Positions 41,098-51,634 of a stretch of DNA of 64,000 nucleotides are shown here, piece after piece. The stretch spans positions 1 to 64,000 of the forward strand of contig NZ_NASZ01000020.1 of the NCBI RefSeq assembly GCF_014596575.1. Direction: 5' to 3'. This stretch comes from Flavobacterium pokkalii (lineage in GTDB: Bacteria; Bacteroidota; Bacteroidia; Flavobacteriales; Flavobacteriaceae). Every line of letters begins with the position of its first letter. The stretch's first letter is position 1. A program made the translations under genes and the position numbers. Under the pieces are notes generated by a model. That model had not been told where the DNA came from. It saw only the letters and a program-made list of their open reading frames with translations, and did not search any database.

Positions 41098-41324
41098 TTT
41101 TTAGTGATCAGTATTCAGTTTTTAGTATTCAGTCTTAGTTTGATTAAATTGATTGGAATTGAAAAACGTAATGAATCTTAGCGAAATCTTTCAGAATCCG
41201 TCACATTCACGGTTAATATATAGTTGATAAGTCTCTTTTTTTGTTGCATAATTCGCGCATAAAATTCATTACTTTTAAGAATAACAAAAGTTATTTTCCA
41301 ATAACCGTTTAAAAAGTGATAATT

Positions 41325-42368
41325 ATGCGAATAGAAACCGATTTGAAATTAGGCTTTAAAGATGTAATGATAAGACCCAAACGTTCTACGCTAAAAAGTA
41401 GAGCTGAGGTTTCTTTAGAAAGGGAATTTAAGTTTTTGCACAGTACCGCTAAATGGAATGGAATTCCCATTATGGCTGCCAATATGGATACGGTGGGAAC
41501 TTTTGAAATGGCAAAAGAATTAGCCAGACATAAATTGTTCACCGCCATTCATAAGCATTATTCGGTTTCAGAATGGAATGATTTTTTATCGACAGTTTCT
41601 CCCGAATTTTACGATTATATAGCCGTTAGCACAGGAACCGGAAAAGACGATTTTAAAAAGGTAATCGAAATTATCAATGCTAATCCCCAATTGAAATTCA
41701 TTTGCATTGATGTGGCTAATGGCTATTCGGAGCAGTTTGTTAATTTTTTAAAGCAAACCCGAAAACAATTTCCCGATAAGGTAATTATTGCCGGAAATGT
41801 AGTTACTGGTGAAATGGTGGAAGAATTACTGCTAGCCGGAGCCGATATTATAAAAGTGGGTATTGGTCCGGGTTCGGTTTGTACTACAAGAATAAAAACA
41901 GGAGTGGGTTATCCGCAACTTTCGGCAATTATAGAATGTGCCGATGCCGCTCACGGTTTAGGCGGACATATCATCAGCGATGGTGGTTGCACCAGTCCCG
42001 GAGACATTGCTAAGGCTTTTGGAGCAGGTTCCGATTTTGTGATGTTGGGCGGCATGCTTGCCGGACATAGCGAGAGCGGAGGCGAATTACTGGAAATTAA
42101 AGGCAAACAATTCAAACAGTTTTACGGTATGAGCTCTGCCACGGCTATGAACAAACATGTAGGCGGTGTTGCTGAATATCGCGCGAGCGAGGGGAAAACA
42201 GTTACACTGCCGTTCAAAGGTGATGTAGCAGATACGGTTTTGGATATTTTAGGCGGTTTGCGCAGCAGTTGTACTTATGTAGGCGCTTCCCGATTGAAAG
42301 AGCTGACCAAGAGAACCACTTTTATTCGCGTAAGCGAACAGGAAAACAGAATTTTTACCAATGAATAA
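41325..42368 (+). CDS. guaC: GMP reductase
   Basis: 347 aa, the length of E. coli GuaC, reducing GMP to IMP with NADPH for purine balance. The catalytic cysteine is C186 in [11 protein letters not shown], with [26 protein letters not shown] and [10 protein letters not shown] as further signatures; the flap [14 protein letters not shown] distinguishes GuaC from IMP dehydrogenase, and no CBS domains are present. Start chosen at the ATG of [14 protein letters not shown] instead of a GTG 9 nt upstream. Overlaps the next gene by 8 nt. The 227-nt spacer before it holds CAGTATTCAGTTTTTAG-type words (41108-41140) and a second copy of CATTCACGGTTAAT. Confidence 0.95.
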   Translation: MRIETDLKLGFKDVMIRPKRSTLKSRAEVSLEREFKFLHSTAKWNGIPIMAANMDTVGTFEMAKELARHKLFTAIHKHYSVSEWNDFLSTVSPEFYDYIAVSTGTGKDDFKKVIEIINANPQLKFICIDVANGYSEQFVNFLKQTRKQFPDKVIIAGNVVTGEMVEELLLAGADIIKVGIGPGSVCTTRIKTGVGYPQLSAIIECADAAHGLGGHIISDGGCTSPGDIAKAFGAGSDFVMLGGMLAGHSESGGELLEIKGKQFKQFYGMSSATAMNKHVGGVAEYRASEGKTVTLPFKGDVADTVLDILGGLRSSCTYVGASRLKELTKRTTFIRVSEQENRIFTNE

Positions 42369-42867
42369 TTCGATAACTATAACTAAGGCTACTGTTGAAG
42401 ATTTAAAAACAATAAGTACTATAGCATACAAAACCTGGCCAATTACTTATGGGGAAATCTTATCCGAAACACAATTGAGTTATATGTTGGAAGCTTTTTA
42501 TTCGGATGCGGCCTTGCTGAAGAATATGGAGAACGGGCACGAATTTATTTTAGCCTATGAAGATGGTATCGCTCTGGGTTTTGCCTCATTTGAACATCAG
42601 TATCAAAATAAACCAAGCACTAAAATCCATAAAATTTATATGCTTCCTGAATCTCAGGGAAAAGGAGTAGGCAAGTTGTTGATTGATACAATTGAAAAAA
42701 TGACTCTGGATAAAGGTTGTAATAGTCTTTTATTAAATGTCAATCGATTCAATAAAGCTATTGGTTTTTATCAAAAAATGGGTTTCCAAATCATTCAGGA
42801 AATTGATATTGAAATTGGTTTGGGTTATCTGATGGAAGATTATGTAATGGAGAAGAAGCTAAGTTGA
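42361..42867 (+). CDS. GNAT family N-acetyltransferase
   Basis: 168 aa. [21 protein letters not shown], then the GNAT core [27 protein letters not shown] with the Q-x-x-G-x-G/A acetyl-CoA loop, and [23 protein letters not shown]. Substrate unknown. Its ATG overlaps the end of guaC by 8 nt, so it is translationally coupled to GMP reductase; strong terminator follows. Confidence 0.87.
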   Translation: MNNSITITKATVEDLKTISTIAYKTWPITYGEILSETQLSYMLEAFYSDAALLKNMENGHEFILAYEDGIALGFASFEHQYQNKPSTKIHKIYMLPESQGKGVGKLLIDTIEKMTLDKGCNSLLLNVNRFNKAIGFYQKMGFQIIQEIDIEIGLGYLMEDYVMEKKLS

Positions 42868-42875
42868 TGAATAAT

Positions 42876-42898
42876 AAAATGGGGTTTTTCCCCATTTT
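42876..42898 (+). terminator. Terminator after guaC-GNAT operon
   Basis: Perfect AAAATGGGG / CCCCATTTT stem with a TTTTT loop and T run. Confidence 0.9.
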
Positions 42899-43072
42899 TT
42901 ATTTGTAAATATTTTGAAAAAAATTTTGATTTTTTGCAAACAGGAATTAGTGATATACAAGGAAGTTGATTGTGTTTTATTCAAAAATTTTTGAATATTT
43001 CTGTTGGAATGACTTTAGAAATGGAGAATACTTGTGTCTATTAATTGTAGATTTGCGAATCAAATCAGTTTT

Positions 43073-46000
43073 ATGAAAAGAAAATTTAGAATTTGTTTTT
43101 TTTGGTTTTGTTTGTTTTTTATCAATTTACCTCTGGTCAATTGTGTGGCTCAAAATCTTTTTTTTGAAAAGATTAGCGGACAGGAAATTGATCCGAGTAC
43201 TTCTATTCATGGCATCGCCAAAGATTCGTTAGGTTATATTTGGTTTGGAAGCTGGAATGGCGTTTATCGTTATGATGGAAAAAGCTTTGATTATTTTTAT
43301 CATAATCCTAATAAGTTGAATTCTTTACCAAATAATCGAATACGCAACATTGTTTCCGATTCTAAATTAGGGCTTTGGTTTTTAACCTTTGACAAAAAAT
43401 TCGTTCGCTTTAATTACCAACTTAATAATTTTAAAATCGTTGCTAATACAGCAGTTCCGGAACTAATCATTGATTTGTTAAATCGTAATTCGAATGCTAT
43501 AAACCGGGATAAAGTAGTCAATGGAAAGCATTATTATTTGTCCTCACATTTGTTTTCGGAATTGGATTTAAAAAACCGAAAAGAGTTTCAATATACTGCG
43601 AATATTAATCAGCCGGGACGTTTACTGGATGATTATGTGACTACTTTTTTTATAGATGATGAACAACTTATTTGGGTAGGAACTCGTGGTGGCGATATTT
43701 ATAAAGCTAATCCAAACAGAAATCCTTTTGAATCACATTATAGTTATATTACCAAAAATGGTGGAACTAAATTAGCGACTGTAAGAGCCATTTTAAAAGT
43801 AGGGAATCAGGTTTGGCTTGGAACCGATGAGGGAATGCTTATTTATGACGAACAAGGCTTGGTGCAAAATCACCCTTTTTATCATTCAGGCAGTAAAATT
43901 GGACAGGTACGTACTTTGTTTAGTGATGCGCAGGGAGGAATTTGGATTGGTGGTGTTAATGGATTAGAATATTATAATCCTAAAAATAACCAAATAAAGG
44001 CGATTATTAATCAAAAGCTTTCGCCAAACTTAGAAACCTGGTCAGTCTACGCTTTAGAGCCTTACGGGAAAAATGATTTATGGATTGGTTTGTATAATGG
44101 AATTGCCCGAATTAACACGGTTGATTTTAAGATTGCTTATTTCAATTTGGAAAAAGAAATGAACAATCGAAGTGTGATGGATATTCTTTGTGTGGACAAA
44201 AATAGACTTTGGCTAGGGACTGAAGGAAATGGAGTAGTGCAGTTACGCATTACGAATCAATTAGGAATTACCAATGAAATTCCTTCTCAGGTTTTTAGAA
44301 CGGGTTCGGTTTTAAATCAAAAACTTTCCGGAAGTATTGTTTATGCTTTGCATAAAGATAAGAAAGGGAATGCATGGATAGGAACCAGTGAGGGGTTGTA
44401 TAAAATTAATTATAAATCAAAACCATTTGAGGTAAAAAGTGTACCGTTACGTATAGAAACACCTAATACTTATATTTCGGCGATTACCGATGATAATTTA
44501 GGAAACATTTGGATTGCTCATAAAGATGGTATTGCTTCGGTGAATAGTATAACGGGCGAGATTGCACATTATCAAAACAGGGATAAAATGGGATCCTGGC
44601 GTTTTCTGGAAAGAGCTTTTTATAAAGATGTTTCTCAAAACACCCTTTATTTCGGTTCTAAAAATGGCTATGTCTCTTTCCGTCCAAGTAAGATAAAAGT
44701 GCTTTCTAATAGTCATCCGTTGATTTTTAAATCTTTATATGTGTCTAATCAGGAAGTGATTCCGATGGATAGCAGTGCGGGAGAGCCTATTTTAAAGCAA
44801 AGTCTTTCACAAACCAAAGCAATTGAATTGGATTACGAAAACCGCAGTTTCACGATTGCTTTTGCTTCTTTTAATTATAATGATAGTCGCAAAGAAGTTT
44901 TCGAATATTTATTAGAGGGCTATGATGATAATTGGATTCCGATTACCTCTCAAAAAATAGTTTTTCATAAAATTCCTCCCGGGAATTATAAATTAAAACT
45001 TCGATTAATTACGCCTAATCCGGTGAATACTCCGGTTACCGAATTGCAAATTGATATCAATGCTCCCTGGTACGGAACCTGGTGGGTGAAATTACTTTTC
45101 CTGGTTTTGGTTTTGGCTGGGGCTTATTGGATTGTAAAAGAAATTCTGTACCGTGATCGTTTGAAAAATGAGATCAAATTAGAACGTCTGAATGCCGAAC
45201 AACAGACTGCGTTAAGTAAAGAAAAAATTGAATTTTTTACCAATATTTCCCATGACTTAAAAACACCTCTAACCTTAATTGTAGATCCTTTAAAGCGTTT
45301 ACAGGAAGATAAAGTTGCTCCCGAAGACAGAGCGGTGTATTTTTCTATTGTTACGAAAAACATCAATTATCTGACCCAATTGATTTATCAGATTCTGGAT
45401 TTTAGAAAGTCAGAGATGGGAAAATTAAAATTGCATCCTACGGCACGAAATTTTAATGCTTTTTTAGAAGCTTGCGCTGATTCGTTTCTTTTTATTGCAC
45501 AAAAAAGAAATATTAGATTTCATTTTAATCCGGAGCCTCAAAATCTGGTTTGTTGTCTGGATTATGAAAAATTAGAACAGGTTATTACCAATCTTTTGTC
45601 GAATGCTTTTAAATATACTCCTGATGGTGGTGAGGTAATTTTGTTTGTTCATTTTGATGAAATCAAATCAATGTTGGAGATTAGGATTGAAGACAATGGA
45701 ATTGGAATTGAAGCTTCTCAACTGGAAAAAATTTTCGAACCCTTTAATACTGTTGGGCCAACTCCGTATTACGGCTATTCTTCGGGAATAGGTTTGTCGC
45801 TTACCCGTAATTTAATAGAATTGATGCAGGGGGCGATTAAGCTTGAAAGTGTTTTGCAGCAAGGTACCAAAGTATTTATTTGTTTGCCCTATGTAGCATC
45901 TTCTGAAGATAATTTCATGGAAATTCAGGAAGAGAAAATGCTTCCTGGAGCAGTTACTGAAATACCAGAGGAAGTTGCCGAAATTTCTTTTGAAAATGCT

Positions 46001-46747
46001 AAACCTACTTTGTTACTGGTTGAAGATAATCCGGATGTACAAACCTATTTAGGCAAAGAATTAGGTAAGGATTATATTTTGATTCAGGAATATGATGGAA
46101 AAAAAGGCTTAGAAGCTGCGATAAAATACATTCCTGATATTATTATTTCGGATATTATGATGCCCGAAATGGAAGGAACCGAATTATGTAAAATATTAAA
46201 GACGAACGAAAAAACCTGTCACATACCTATTATTTTATTGACTGCAAAAGGAGCTGACGAACATAAAATTGAAGGTTACAATTTAGGAGCCGAAGCTTAT
46301 GTCATGAAACCTTTTAATGTGGAAGTTTTACAAGCGCAAATTAAAAGTGTTTTGGAAAACAGGGTGATTTTACAAAACAAACTGGCTGGCATTAAAAAAA
46401 TAGAAAAGCTACAAGAAGAAATTCCGGATCAGGATAATGAATTTCTTGAAAAAGTTATGGATATCATCAAAAACCGTATAGAGGATACCGATTTTAATGG
46501 TGAAGAACTTGCAGTGGCTTTAGCGATTAGTCAGCGTCAATTGTATCGAAAATTAAAAGGGATTAGCGGAAGTACTGTTCATGAATTTATTACCAAAGTA
46601 AAAATGGATCAGGCGGAAGAATTACTTCGGAATTCTAATTTGAGTATTTCCCAAATTGCTTATAAAGTTGGTTTTTCTGAACCGTCTAATTTTTCGCGCA
46701 CTTTCTCTAAATATTTTGGTTGTAGTCCTTCTCAGTATTTAAAATAA
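43073..46747 (+). CDS. Hybrid two-component system sensor/regulator (HTCS) 1
   Basis: 1224 aa. A signal peptide (MKRKFRICFFWFCLFFINLPLVNCVAQ) leads to a periplasmic sensor of two-component propeller repeats (IWFGSWNGVYRYDG, LIWVGTRGGDIYKA, GIWIGGVNGLEYYN) and a Y_Y_Y domain. After a membrane segment (~668-692) come HisKA (H in FFTNISHDLKTPLTLI, ~720), HATPase (NLLSNAFKYTPDGG), a receiver domain (LLLVEDNPDV; phospho-acceptor D in IIISDIMMPEMEG, ~1023) and a C-terminal AraC-type HTH. It senses an oligosaccharide in the periplasm and activates its own sugar-use genes; the GH2/GH115/GH3 genes next door make glucuronoxylan fragments the likely signal. The start is the ATG before the signal peptide. 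Confidence 0.95.
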   Translation: MKRKFRICFFWFCLFFINLPLVNCVAQNLFFEKISGQEIDPSTSIHGIAKDSLGYIWFGSWNGVYRYDGKSFDYFYHNPNKLNSLPNNRIRNIVSDSKLGLWFLTFDKKFVRFNYQLNNFKIVANTAVPELIIDLLNRNSNAINRDKVVNGKHYYLSSHLFSELDLKNRKEFQYTANINQPGRLLDDYVTTFFIDDEQLIWVGTRGGDIYKANPNRNPFESHYSYITKNGGTKLATVRAILKVGNQVWLGTDEGMLIYDEQGLVQNHPFYHSGSKIGQVRTLFSDAQGGIWIGGVNGLEYYNPKNNQIKAIINQKLSPNLETWSVYALEPYGKNDLWIGLYNGIARINTVDFKIAYFNLEKEMNNRSVMDILCVDKNRLWLGTEGNGVVQLRITNQLGITNEIPSQVFRTGSVLNQKLSGSIVYALHKDKKGNAWIGTSEGLYKINYKSKPFEVKSVPLRIETPNTYISAITDDNLGNIWIAHKDGIASVNSITGEIAHYQNRDKMGSWRFLERAFYKDVSQNTLYFGSKNGYVSFRPSKIKVLSNSHPLIFKSLYVSNQEVIPMDSSAGEPILKQSLSQTKAIELDYENRSFTIAFASFNYNDSRKEVFEYLLEGYDDNWIPITSQKIVFHKIPPGNYKLKLRLITPNPVNTPVTELQIDINAPWYGTWWVKLLFLVLVLAGAYWIVKEILYRDRLKNEIKLERLNAEQQTALSKEKIEFFTNISHDLKTPLTLIVDPLKRLQEDKVAPEDRAVYFSIVTKNINYLTQLIYQILDFRKSEMGKLKLHPTARNFNAFLEACADSFLFIAQKRNIRFHFNPEPQNLVCCLDYEKLEQVITNLLSNAFKYTPDGGEVILFVHFDEIKSMLEIRIEDNGIGIEASQLEKIFEPFNTVGPTPYYGYSSGIGLSLTRNLIELMQGAIKLESVLQQGTKVFICLPYVASSEDNFMEIQEEKMLPGAVTEIPEEVAEISFENAKPTLLLVEDNPDVQTYLGKELGKDYILIQEYDGKKGLEAAIKYIPDIIISDIMMPEMEGTELCKILKTNEKTCHIPIILLTAKGADEHKIEGYNLGAEAYVMKPFNVEVLQAQIKSVLENRVILQNKLAGIKKIEKLQEEIPDQDNEFLEKVMDIIKNRIEDTDFNGEELAVALAISQRQLYRKLKGISGSTVHEFITKVKMDQAEELLRNSNLSISQIAYKVGFSEPSNFSRTFSKYFGCSPSQYLK

Positions 46748-46807
46748 AGCAGTATCTTTTTCTTTAAAAATTAACTTATTTTATATTCAATTTGAGTCAA
46801 TCCTTGT

Positions 46808-46823
46808 CAAATGCGGTCATTTG
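46808..46823. promoter_or_regulatory. Candidate operator upstream of the GH2 gene
   Basis: Inverted repeat CAAATG CGGT CATTTG, 56 nt upstream of a TATATTTG element. A further TTTGATAAG follows it. The position fits an activator site, for example for the HTCS, but no second example was found for comparison. Confidence 0.3.
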
Positions 46824-46879
46824 TCCGGATTTGATAAGTCTTGGCAATTGCTGATAAGCATTGAAAAAGAAGGGGAATC

Positions 46880-46887
46880 TATATTTG
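46880..46887 (+). promoter_or_regulatory. Candidate -7 element of the GH2 gene
   Basis: TATATTTG, 78 nt before the ATG at 46966. No TTG at 19 nt, as expected for an activator-dependent promoter. Confidence 0.45.
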
Positions 46888-46965
46888 TAAAAGCATTAAA
46901 AATGGTTAATGCTTTATAAATGATTGAAGACAATAAAATTTTATATAAGATTAAAAAATTAAGAA

Positions 46966-49947
46966 ATGAATTGGAAAAGAATGATTGCCGGTTTGGGTTT
47001 ATTGGGTCTTTTGGCTATTGAAGCTAAGGCACAGGGAAAGCTATCCGAGGTAGCTAAATACAATTTTAATTATGGCTGGAAATTAAATGTTGGTGATGTG
47101 ACATCGGCTCAAAATAATGCGTTCAATGACCAATCCTGGAAAGGAGTAAATCTTCCTTTTGCCTGGAATCAACACGAAGCTTTTAAAGTTGATATTTCGC
47201 ATTTATCAACCGGAATTGCCTGGTATCGAAAAACATTTCAATTACCAAAAGAAGCTGCTGATAAAAAAGTGTTTATCGAATTTGAAGGAGTTCGTCAAAT
47301 GGGTGAGGTTTATGTGAATGGAACTATGGTTGGTTTGCACGAAAATGGTGCGATGGCTTTTGGTTTGGATTTAACATCTTATTTAAAACCTTATCCACAG
47401 GAAAATGTCATTGCAGTAAAAACGGATAACGATTGGCGATACCATGAAAGAGCAACTGGTTCTACGTTTCAATGGAATGATAAAAACTTCAATGCCAATT
47501 ATGGAGGATTGCCAAAGAATGTCTTTTTGCATATTAAATCAAAAGTGTATCAAACGCTGCCGTTGTATTCTTTTTTGAAAACTACCGGAACTTATGTGTA
47601 TGCAACAGATTTTGATATTCCTCAAAAGAAGGCTACCGTAAATGTGTTGTCTCAGGTGAAAAACGAAACCTCAAAAGCCGTAAATGCGCAATTGAAAGTG
47701 AGTGTTGTGGATATGGATGGTAAAGAAGTAGCTTCTTTTTTAGGGGATTCCAATACTTTAAATCCAAATGAAACTAAAGAGTTAAAAGCTTCAAAAGCTT
47801 TGGCTGATTTGAACTTCTGGAGCTGGGGTTATGGTTATTTATACACAGTGACTTCTGAATTATTAGTGAATAATGAAGCGGTTGATAAAGCGGTTGTTAA
47901 GACCGGTTTTCGTAAGACGGAGTTTAAAAACGGGATGGTGTATTTAAACGACCGCGTGATTATGATGCATGGTTATGCTCAACGTACCAGTAACGAGTGG
48001 CCCACTGTGGGGATGTCGGTTCCGGCATGGATGAGTGATTATTCAAACAGTTTGATGGTTAAAAGTAATGGGAATTTGGTTCGCTGGATGCACATTACTC
48101 CTTGGAAACAGGATGTAGAATCTTGTGACAGGGTGGGATTAATTCAGGCTATGCCAGCCGGAGATTCCGAAAAAGATGTTGAGGGAAGACGCTGGGAGCA
48201 ACGTACCGAATTGATGCGTGATGCGATTATTTATAATAGAAACAATCCGAGTATTTTATTTTACGAATCCGGAAATGAAAGTATTTCTGAGCCACATATG
48301 AGTGAGATGTTAGCAATCCGAAATCAGTATGATCCATATGGAGGTCGCGCTATTGGCAGTCGTGAAATGTTGGATAGTAAAGTTGCTGAATATGGTGGTG
48401 AAATGTTATATATTAATAAAAGTAAGCATATTCCATTTTGGGCAACCGAGTACAGTCGTGACGAAGGATTACGTAAATATTGGGACGAATTTACGCCGCC
48501 TTTTCACAAAGAAGGAACGGGGGGAACCACTCATGAAAATGTAAATGGAACTAAGGTTGTTGATGCTAGTGCTTACAATCACAATCAGGATGCACATGCT
48601 ATCGAAAGTGTAACACGTTGGTACGATTATTGGGAAATGCGTCCGGGAACTGGAGAACGTGTGAGTTCCGGAGGTGTGAATATTATTTTTAGTGATTCTA
48701 ATACGCATTACAGAGGTCAGGAAAATTACCGTCGTAGTGGAGAGGTAGATCCAATGCGCATCCCGAAAGATGGTTTTTATGCGCACCAAGTGATTTGGGA
48801 TGGTTGGGTTGATACCGATAAGCCGGCAGCTCATATCATTGGTCACTGGAACTATGATAAAAACGTTAAGAAAGATATTACTGTAGTTTCAACTGCTGAT
48901 GTCGTTGAGTTATTTGTTAATGGAAAAAGTCTCGGCAAAGGACAACAAAGCAAACGCTTCTTATTTACTTTTAAAGACATTTCGTTTCAAGCGGGAAGCA
49001 TCAAAGCTATTGGTTTTGATACGAATGGAAAAAAAGTTTGTGAAGACGAAATTAAAACAGCAGCAAAGCCTTTTGCCTTGAAATTGACTTCGATAGAAAG
49101 ACCGGGCGGAACTTTGGCTAACGCAAATGATTTAGCGTTAATTCAGGTAGAAGTAGTTGATGAAAAAGGAAACCGTTGTCCAACGGCTATGGACATGATT
49201 CAGTTTGAAGTAGGCGGAGAAGGAACTTTTGTGGGAGGAATTGCCCAAGGACCAGACAATTATATTGGATCCAAAACGATTCCGGTAGAATGTGGTGTGA
49301 ATCGAATTATGGTGCGATCTACTGATAAAGTGGGAACAATTTCTATTAAAGCAACCGCTAAATCGCTAAAAGCAGATGCGATTTCGGTAAAAACGATTGC
49401 GACTGATTTAGGTGCTTTGTCTACCAATTTGCCAGGAGAAAACCTGCCTTCTTATTTAGAAAAAGGACCAACTCCTGCTACGCCTTCTTTCACTAAAACC
49501 CGAAATACAGTGGCTATTATCGGAGCAAAAACCAATTCGAATCAGGCTGACGCTCAAAAAAGTTTTGATGATAATGAATTGAGTGAATGGACTAATGGAG
49601 ATGGTGTTGCAAGAATTGAGTATGAGTTGGCTCGTGAAGCTACAATCAATCAGGTGGTATTGAAATTAGCGGGTTGGAGAAGTAAAAAATACCCAATTAG
49701 AATTTTGGTTGATGGGAAAAAAGTTTTTGAAGAAACTACGCCAACCAGTTTAGGTTATGTGACTTTGGATGTAACTCCTGTTAAAGGTAAAAAAGTTACA
49801 ATAGAGCTTATTGGAACTTCTGAAAATAGTAATGCTATTAATTTAGTTGAGATTACCGGAAAAGTAGATGAAGGAGGTTTGAAGCAAACTAAATCTAAAA
49901 TGCCGCAATTGCCAATTGTAGAGGTGGAGTTTTACGAGGCTTTGTGA
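46966..49947 (+). CDS. Glycoside hydrolase family 2 enzyme with C-terminal F5/8-type carbohydrate-binding module
   Basis: 993 aa, exported (signal peptide MNWKRMIAGLGLLGLLAIEAKA). The GH2 sugar-binding domain (GIAWYRKTFQLP, VYVNGTMVGLHENG), Ig-like domain and TIM barrel are present; the catalytic acid/base is probably the glutamate in FYESGNESIS (~437) and the nucleophile that in FWATEYSRDEG (~495). Then come a DUF4982-like and an Ig/invasin-like segment (LTSIERPGGTLANANDLALIQVEV in outline) and a discoidin-type module (SFDDNELSEWTNG ... IRILVDGKKV). GH2 covers beta-galactosidase, beta-mannosidase and beta-glucuronidase; the xylan setting leaves the exact linkage open. Confidence 0.88.
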   Translation: MNWKRMIAGLGLLGLLAIEAKAQGKLSEVAKYNFNYGWKLNVGDVTSAQNNAFNDQSWKGVNLPFAWNQHEAFKVDISHLSTGIAWYRKTFQLPKEAADKKVFIEFEGVRQMGEVYVNGTMVGLHENGAMAFGLDLTSYLKPYPQENVIAVKTDNDWRYHERATGSTFQWNDKNFNANYGGLPKNVFLHIKSKVYQTLPLYSFLKTTGTYVYATDFDIPQKKATVNVLSQVKNETSKAVNAQLKVSVVDMDGKEVASFLGDSNTLNPNETKELKASKALADLNFWSWGYGYLYTVTSELLVNNEAVDKAVVKTGFRKTEFKNGMVYLNDRVIMMHGYAQRTSNEWPTVGMSVPAWMSDYSNSLMVKSNGNLVRWMHITPWKQDVESCDRVGLIQAMPAGDSEKDVEGRRWEQRTELMRDAIIYNRNNPSILFYESGNESISEPHMSEMLAIRNQYDPYGGRAIGSREMLDSKVAEYGGEMLYINKSKHIPFWATEYSRDEGLRKYWDEFTPPFHKEGTGGTTHENVNGTKVVDASAYNHNQDAHAIESVTRWYDYWEMRPGTGERVSSGGVNIIFSDSNTHYRGQENYRRSGEVDPMRIPKDGFYAHQVIWDGWVDTDKPAAHIIGHWNYDKNVKKDITVVSTADVVELFVNGKSLGKGQQSKRFLFTFKDISFQAGSIKAIGFDTNGKKVCEDEIKTAAKPFALKLTSIERPGGTLANANDLALIQVEVVDEKGNRCPTAMDMIQFEVGGEGTFVGGIAQGPDNYIGSKTIPVECGVNRIMVRSTDKVGTISIKATAKSLKADAISVKTIATDLGALSTNLPGENLPSYLEKGPTPATPSFTKTRNTVAIIGAKTNSNQADAQKSFDDNELSEWTNGDGVARIEYELAREATINQVVLKLAGWRSKKYPIRILVDGKKVFEETTPTSLGYVTLDVTPVKGKKVTIELIGTSENSNAINLVEITGKVDEGGLKQTKSKMPQLPIVEVEFYEAL

Positions 49948-50019
49948 TAATGGATTCGTTGTAAAAGACGGATAGAAATAGAAGTTTATAAATTTTTATA
50001 AATGGTTTTTGGTCAGTTA

Positions 50020-50053
50020 AAGCCTATCGAAGTTTTATAATGGAGATAGGCTT
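50020..50053 (+). terminator. Terminator after GH2 gene
   Basis: AAGCCTATC / GATAGGCTT stem followed by a T run; 73 nt past the stop codon. The rest of the 274-nt spacer to uxuA is AT-rich, with no other clear feature. Confidence 0.82.
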
Positions 50054-50221
50054 TTTTTATGTTCTGTTTTTAAGACATTTTTTTGCTAAAAAAAGAACAA
50101 CAAACTATACCATTAGTTTTTAGGATAATTTTTGTAAGTTCGATGCTGGATTTAATGTAAAAAGTTATAGATAAAACTCTTTAATTAGTTATGGTTTATT
50201 ACATATGTTTAAAAATATAAA

Positions 50222-51430
50222 ATGGAATTAAAAAAGACATTAAGATGGTTTGGAGCAAAGGATCCAATTAGTCTTGAACAAATCAGACAAACGGGAGCGA
50301 CAGGAATTGTTACTGCCTTACATCATATTCCTAATGGTGAAATTTGGTCAGTAGAGGAGATTTTGAAAACTAAAAATCTTATCGAATCCTATGGTCTGAC
50401 TTGGGATGTAGTGGAAAGTTTGCCGGTTCATGAAGATATTAAGAAAGGGAAAGCCAGTCGTGACAGAATTATAGCCAATTATAAGGAAAGCGTCAAAAAT
50501 TTAGGAAAATGTGGCGTTACAACCATTTGTTACAACTTCATGCCGGTATTGGATTGGGCCAGAACCAATTTGAATTATACGCTTGAAAACGGCACGGTGG
50601 CGATGTATTTTGAAGCCGATTTGTTTGCGGCATTCGACATGTTTATTCTAAAAAGACCCAACGCGGACAAGGATTACACTGATGAGCAAATCAAAAAAGC
50701 CGAGACTATTTTTAAAACTTTAACGGCTGAAGATGCCAGAGCTCTTGCTTATAATATCATTGTTGCCACCCAGTCTTTTATTGACGGAGCTGTGGGAGAA
50801 GATGAAAAAGAGCCTATTAATATTTTTTTAAAATTATTGGCTGAATATGACGGAATCGACAAACATAAATTAAGAGAAAATTTTGCGTTTTTCTTAAATG
50901 AAGTTATTCCGGTTGCCGAAGAATATGGAGTACGATTAGCAGTTCATCCTGATGATCCACCGTTTCCATTACTGGGATTGCCTCGAATAGTAAGCAGTGG
51001 GGATGATTTTGAATGGTTGGCAAATGCATGCCCGTCTCTGAATAACGGAATTACGTTTTGTACCGGTTCTTTAGGAGCTAGAAAAGACAATAATCTGGCG
51101 GAAATTTTTCAAAAATATGCCGAGCGTGTACATTTTCTTCATCTAAGAAGTACTAAAATTTTAGACAACGGCGATTTTTATGAAAGCGAACATTTAGACC
51201 CGACAGTAGATTTACCGGGCGTAATGAAAGCTATTGTCGAAGAGCAAATCAGACGAAAATCAGAAGGAAGAACCGATTATAATCTACCTATTCGTCCGGA
51301 TCATGGGCATAAAATGTTAGACGATTTTAACAGGGCTGGAAATCCAGGCTATCCATTAATTGGACGATTAAAAGGATTGGCGGAACTGGCAGGACTTGAA
51401 GCAGGAATTCGGTATTCTATTCAAAATTAG
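50222..51430 (+). CDS. uxuA: Mannonate dehydratase
   Basis: 402-aa enzyme dehydrating D-mannonate to 2-keto-3-deoxy-D-gluconate in glucuronate breakdown. The N-terminus LKKTLRWFGAKDPISLEQIRQ and GATGIVTALHHIPNGEIWS are diagnostic, followed by the metal-site region RLAVHPDDPPFPLLGLPRIVS, TFCTGSLGARKDNN, HFLHLRST and PIRPDHGHKMLDD. Cytoplasmic. Between GH2 and the GH115 alpha-glucuronidase genes, it handles the (methyl)glucuronic acid released from xylan side chains; uxaC and uxuB are not visible in the window. Confidence 0.95.
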   Translation: MELKKTLRWFGAKDPISLEQIRQTGATGIVTALHHIPNGEIWSVEEILKTKNLIESYGLTWDVVESLPVHEDIKKGKASRDRIIANYKESVKNLGKCGVTTICYNFMPVLDWARTNLNYTLENGTVAMYFEADLFAAFDMFILKRPNADKDYTDEQIKKAETIFKTLTAEDARALAYNIIVATQSFIDGAVGEDEKEPINIFLKLLAEYDGIDKHKLRENFAFFLNEVIPVAEEYGVRLAVHPDDPPFPLLGLPRIVSSGDDFEWLANACPSLNNGITFCTGSLGARKDNNLAEIFQKYAERVHFLHLRSTKILDNGDFYESEHLDPTVDLPGVMKAIVEEQIRRKSEGRTDYNLPIRPDHGHKMLDDFNRAGNPGYPLIGRLKGLAELAGLEAGIRYSIQN

Positions 51431-51499
51431 AGACAGAAGAAGATAATCTCTGGGGATTATTTATTTTCAACATATTCAAAAAAAAAAAATCAAAAGATA

Positions 51500-51524
51500 A
51501 AAGAGTTCGATTGTTGGACTCTTT
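51500..51524 (+). terminator. Terminator after uxuA
   Basis: AAAGAGT / ACTCTTT stem (with inner C-G pair) followed by a T run. Confidence 0.8.
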
Positions 51525-51588
51525 TTTTATAAGCAAATTAGAAATTTATTACAGGATAGAGCATGATGCTGTAGCTAATCTTTCCTAT

Positions 51589-51596
51589 TATATTTG
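51589..51596 (+). promoter_or_regulatory. Candidate -7 element of the GH115 gene
   Basis: TATATTTG 38 nt before the ATG at 51635; no TTG at the usual -33 position. Confidence 0.4.
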
Positions 51597-51634
51597 GGAA
51601 ATTTTGATTTATTATCGAAATAAGACATTAATTA

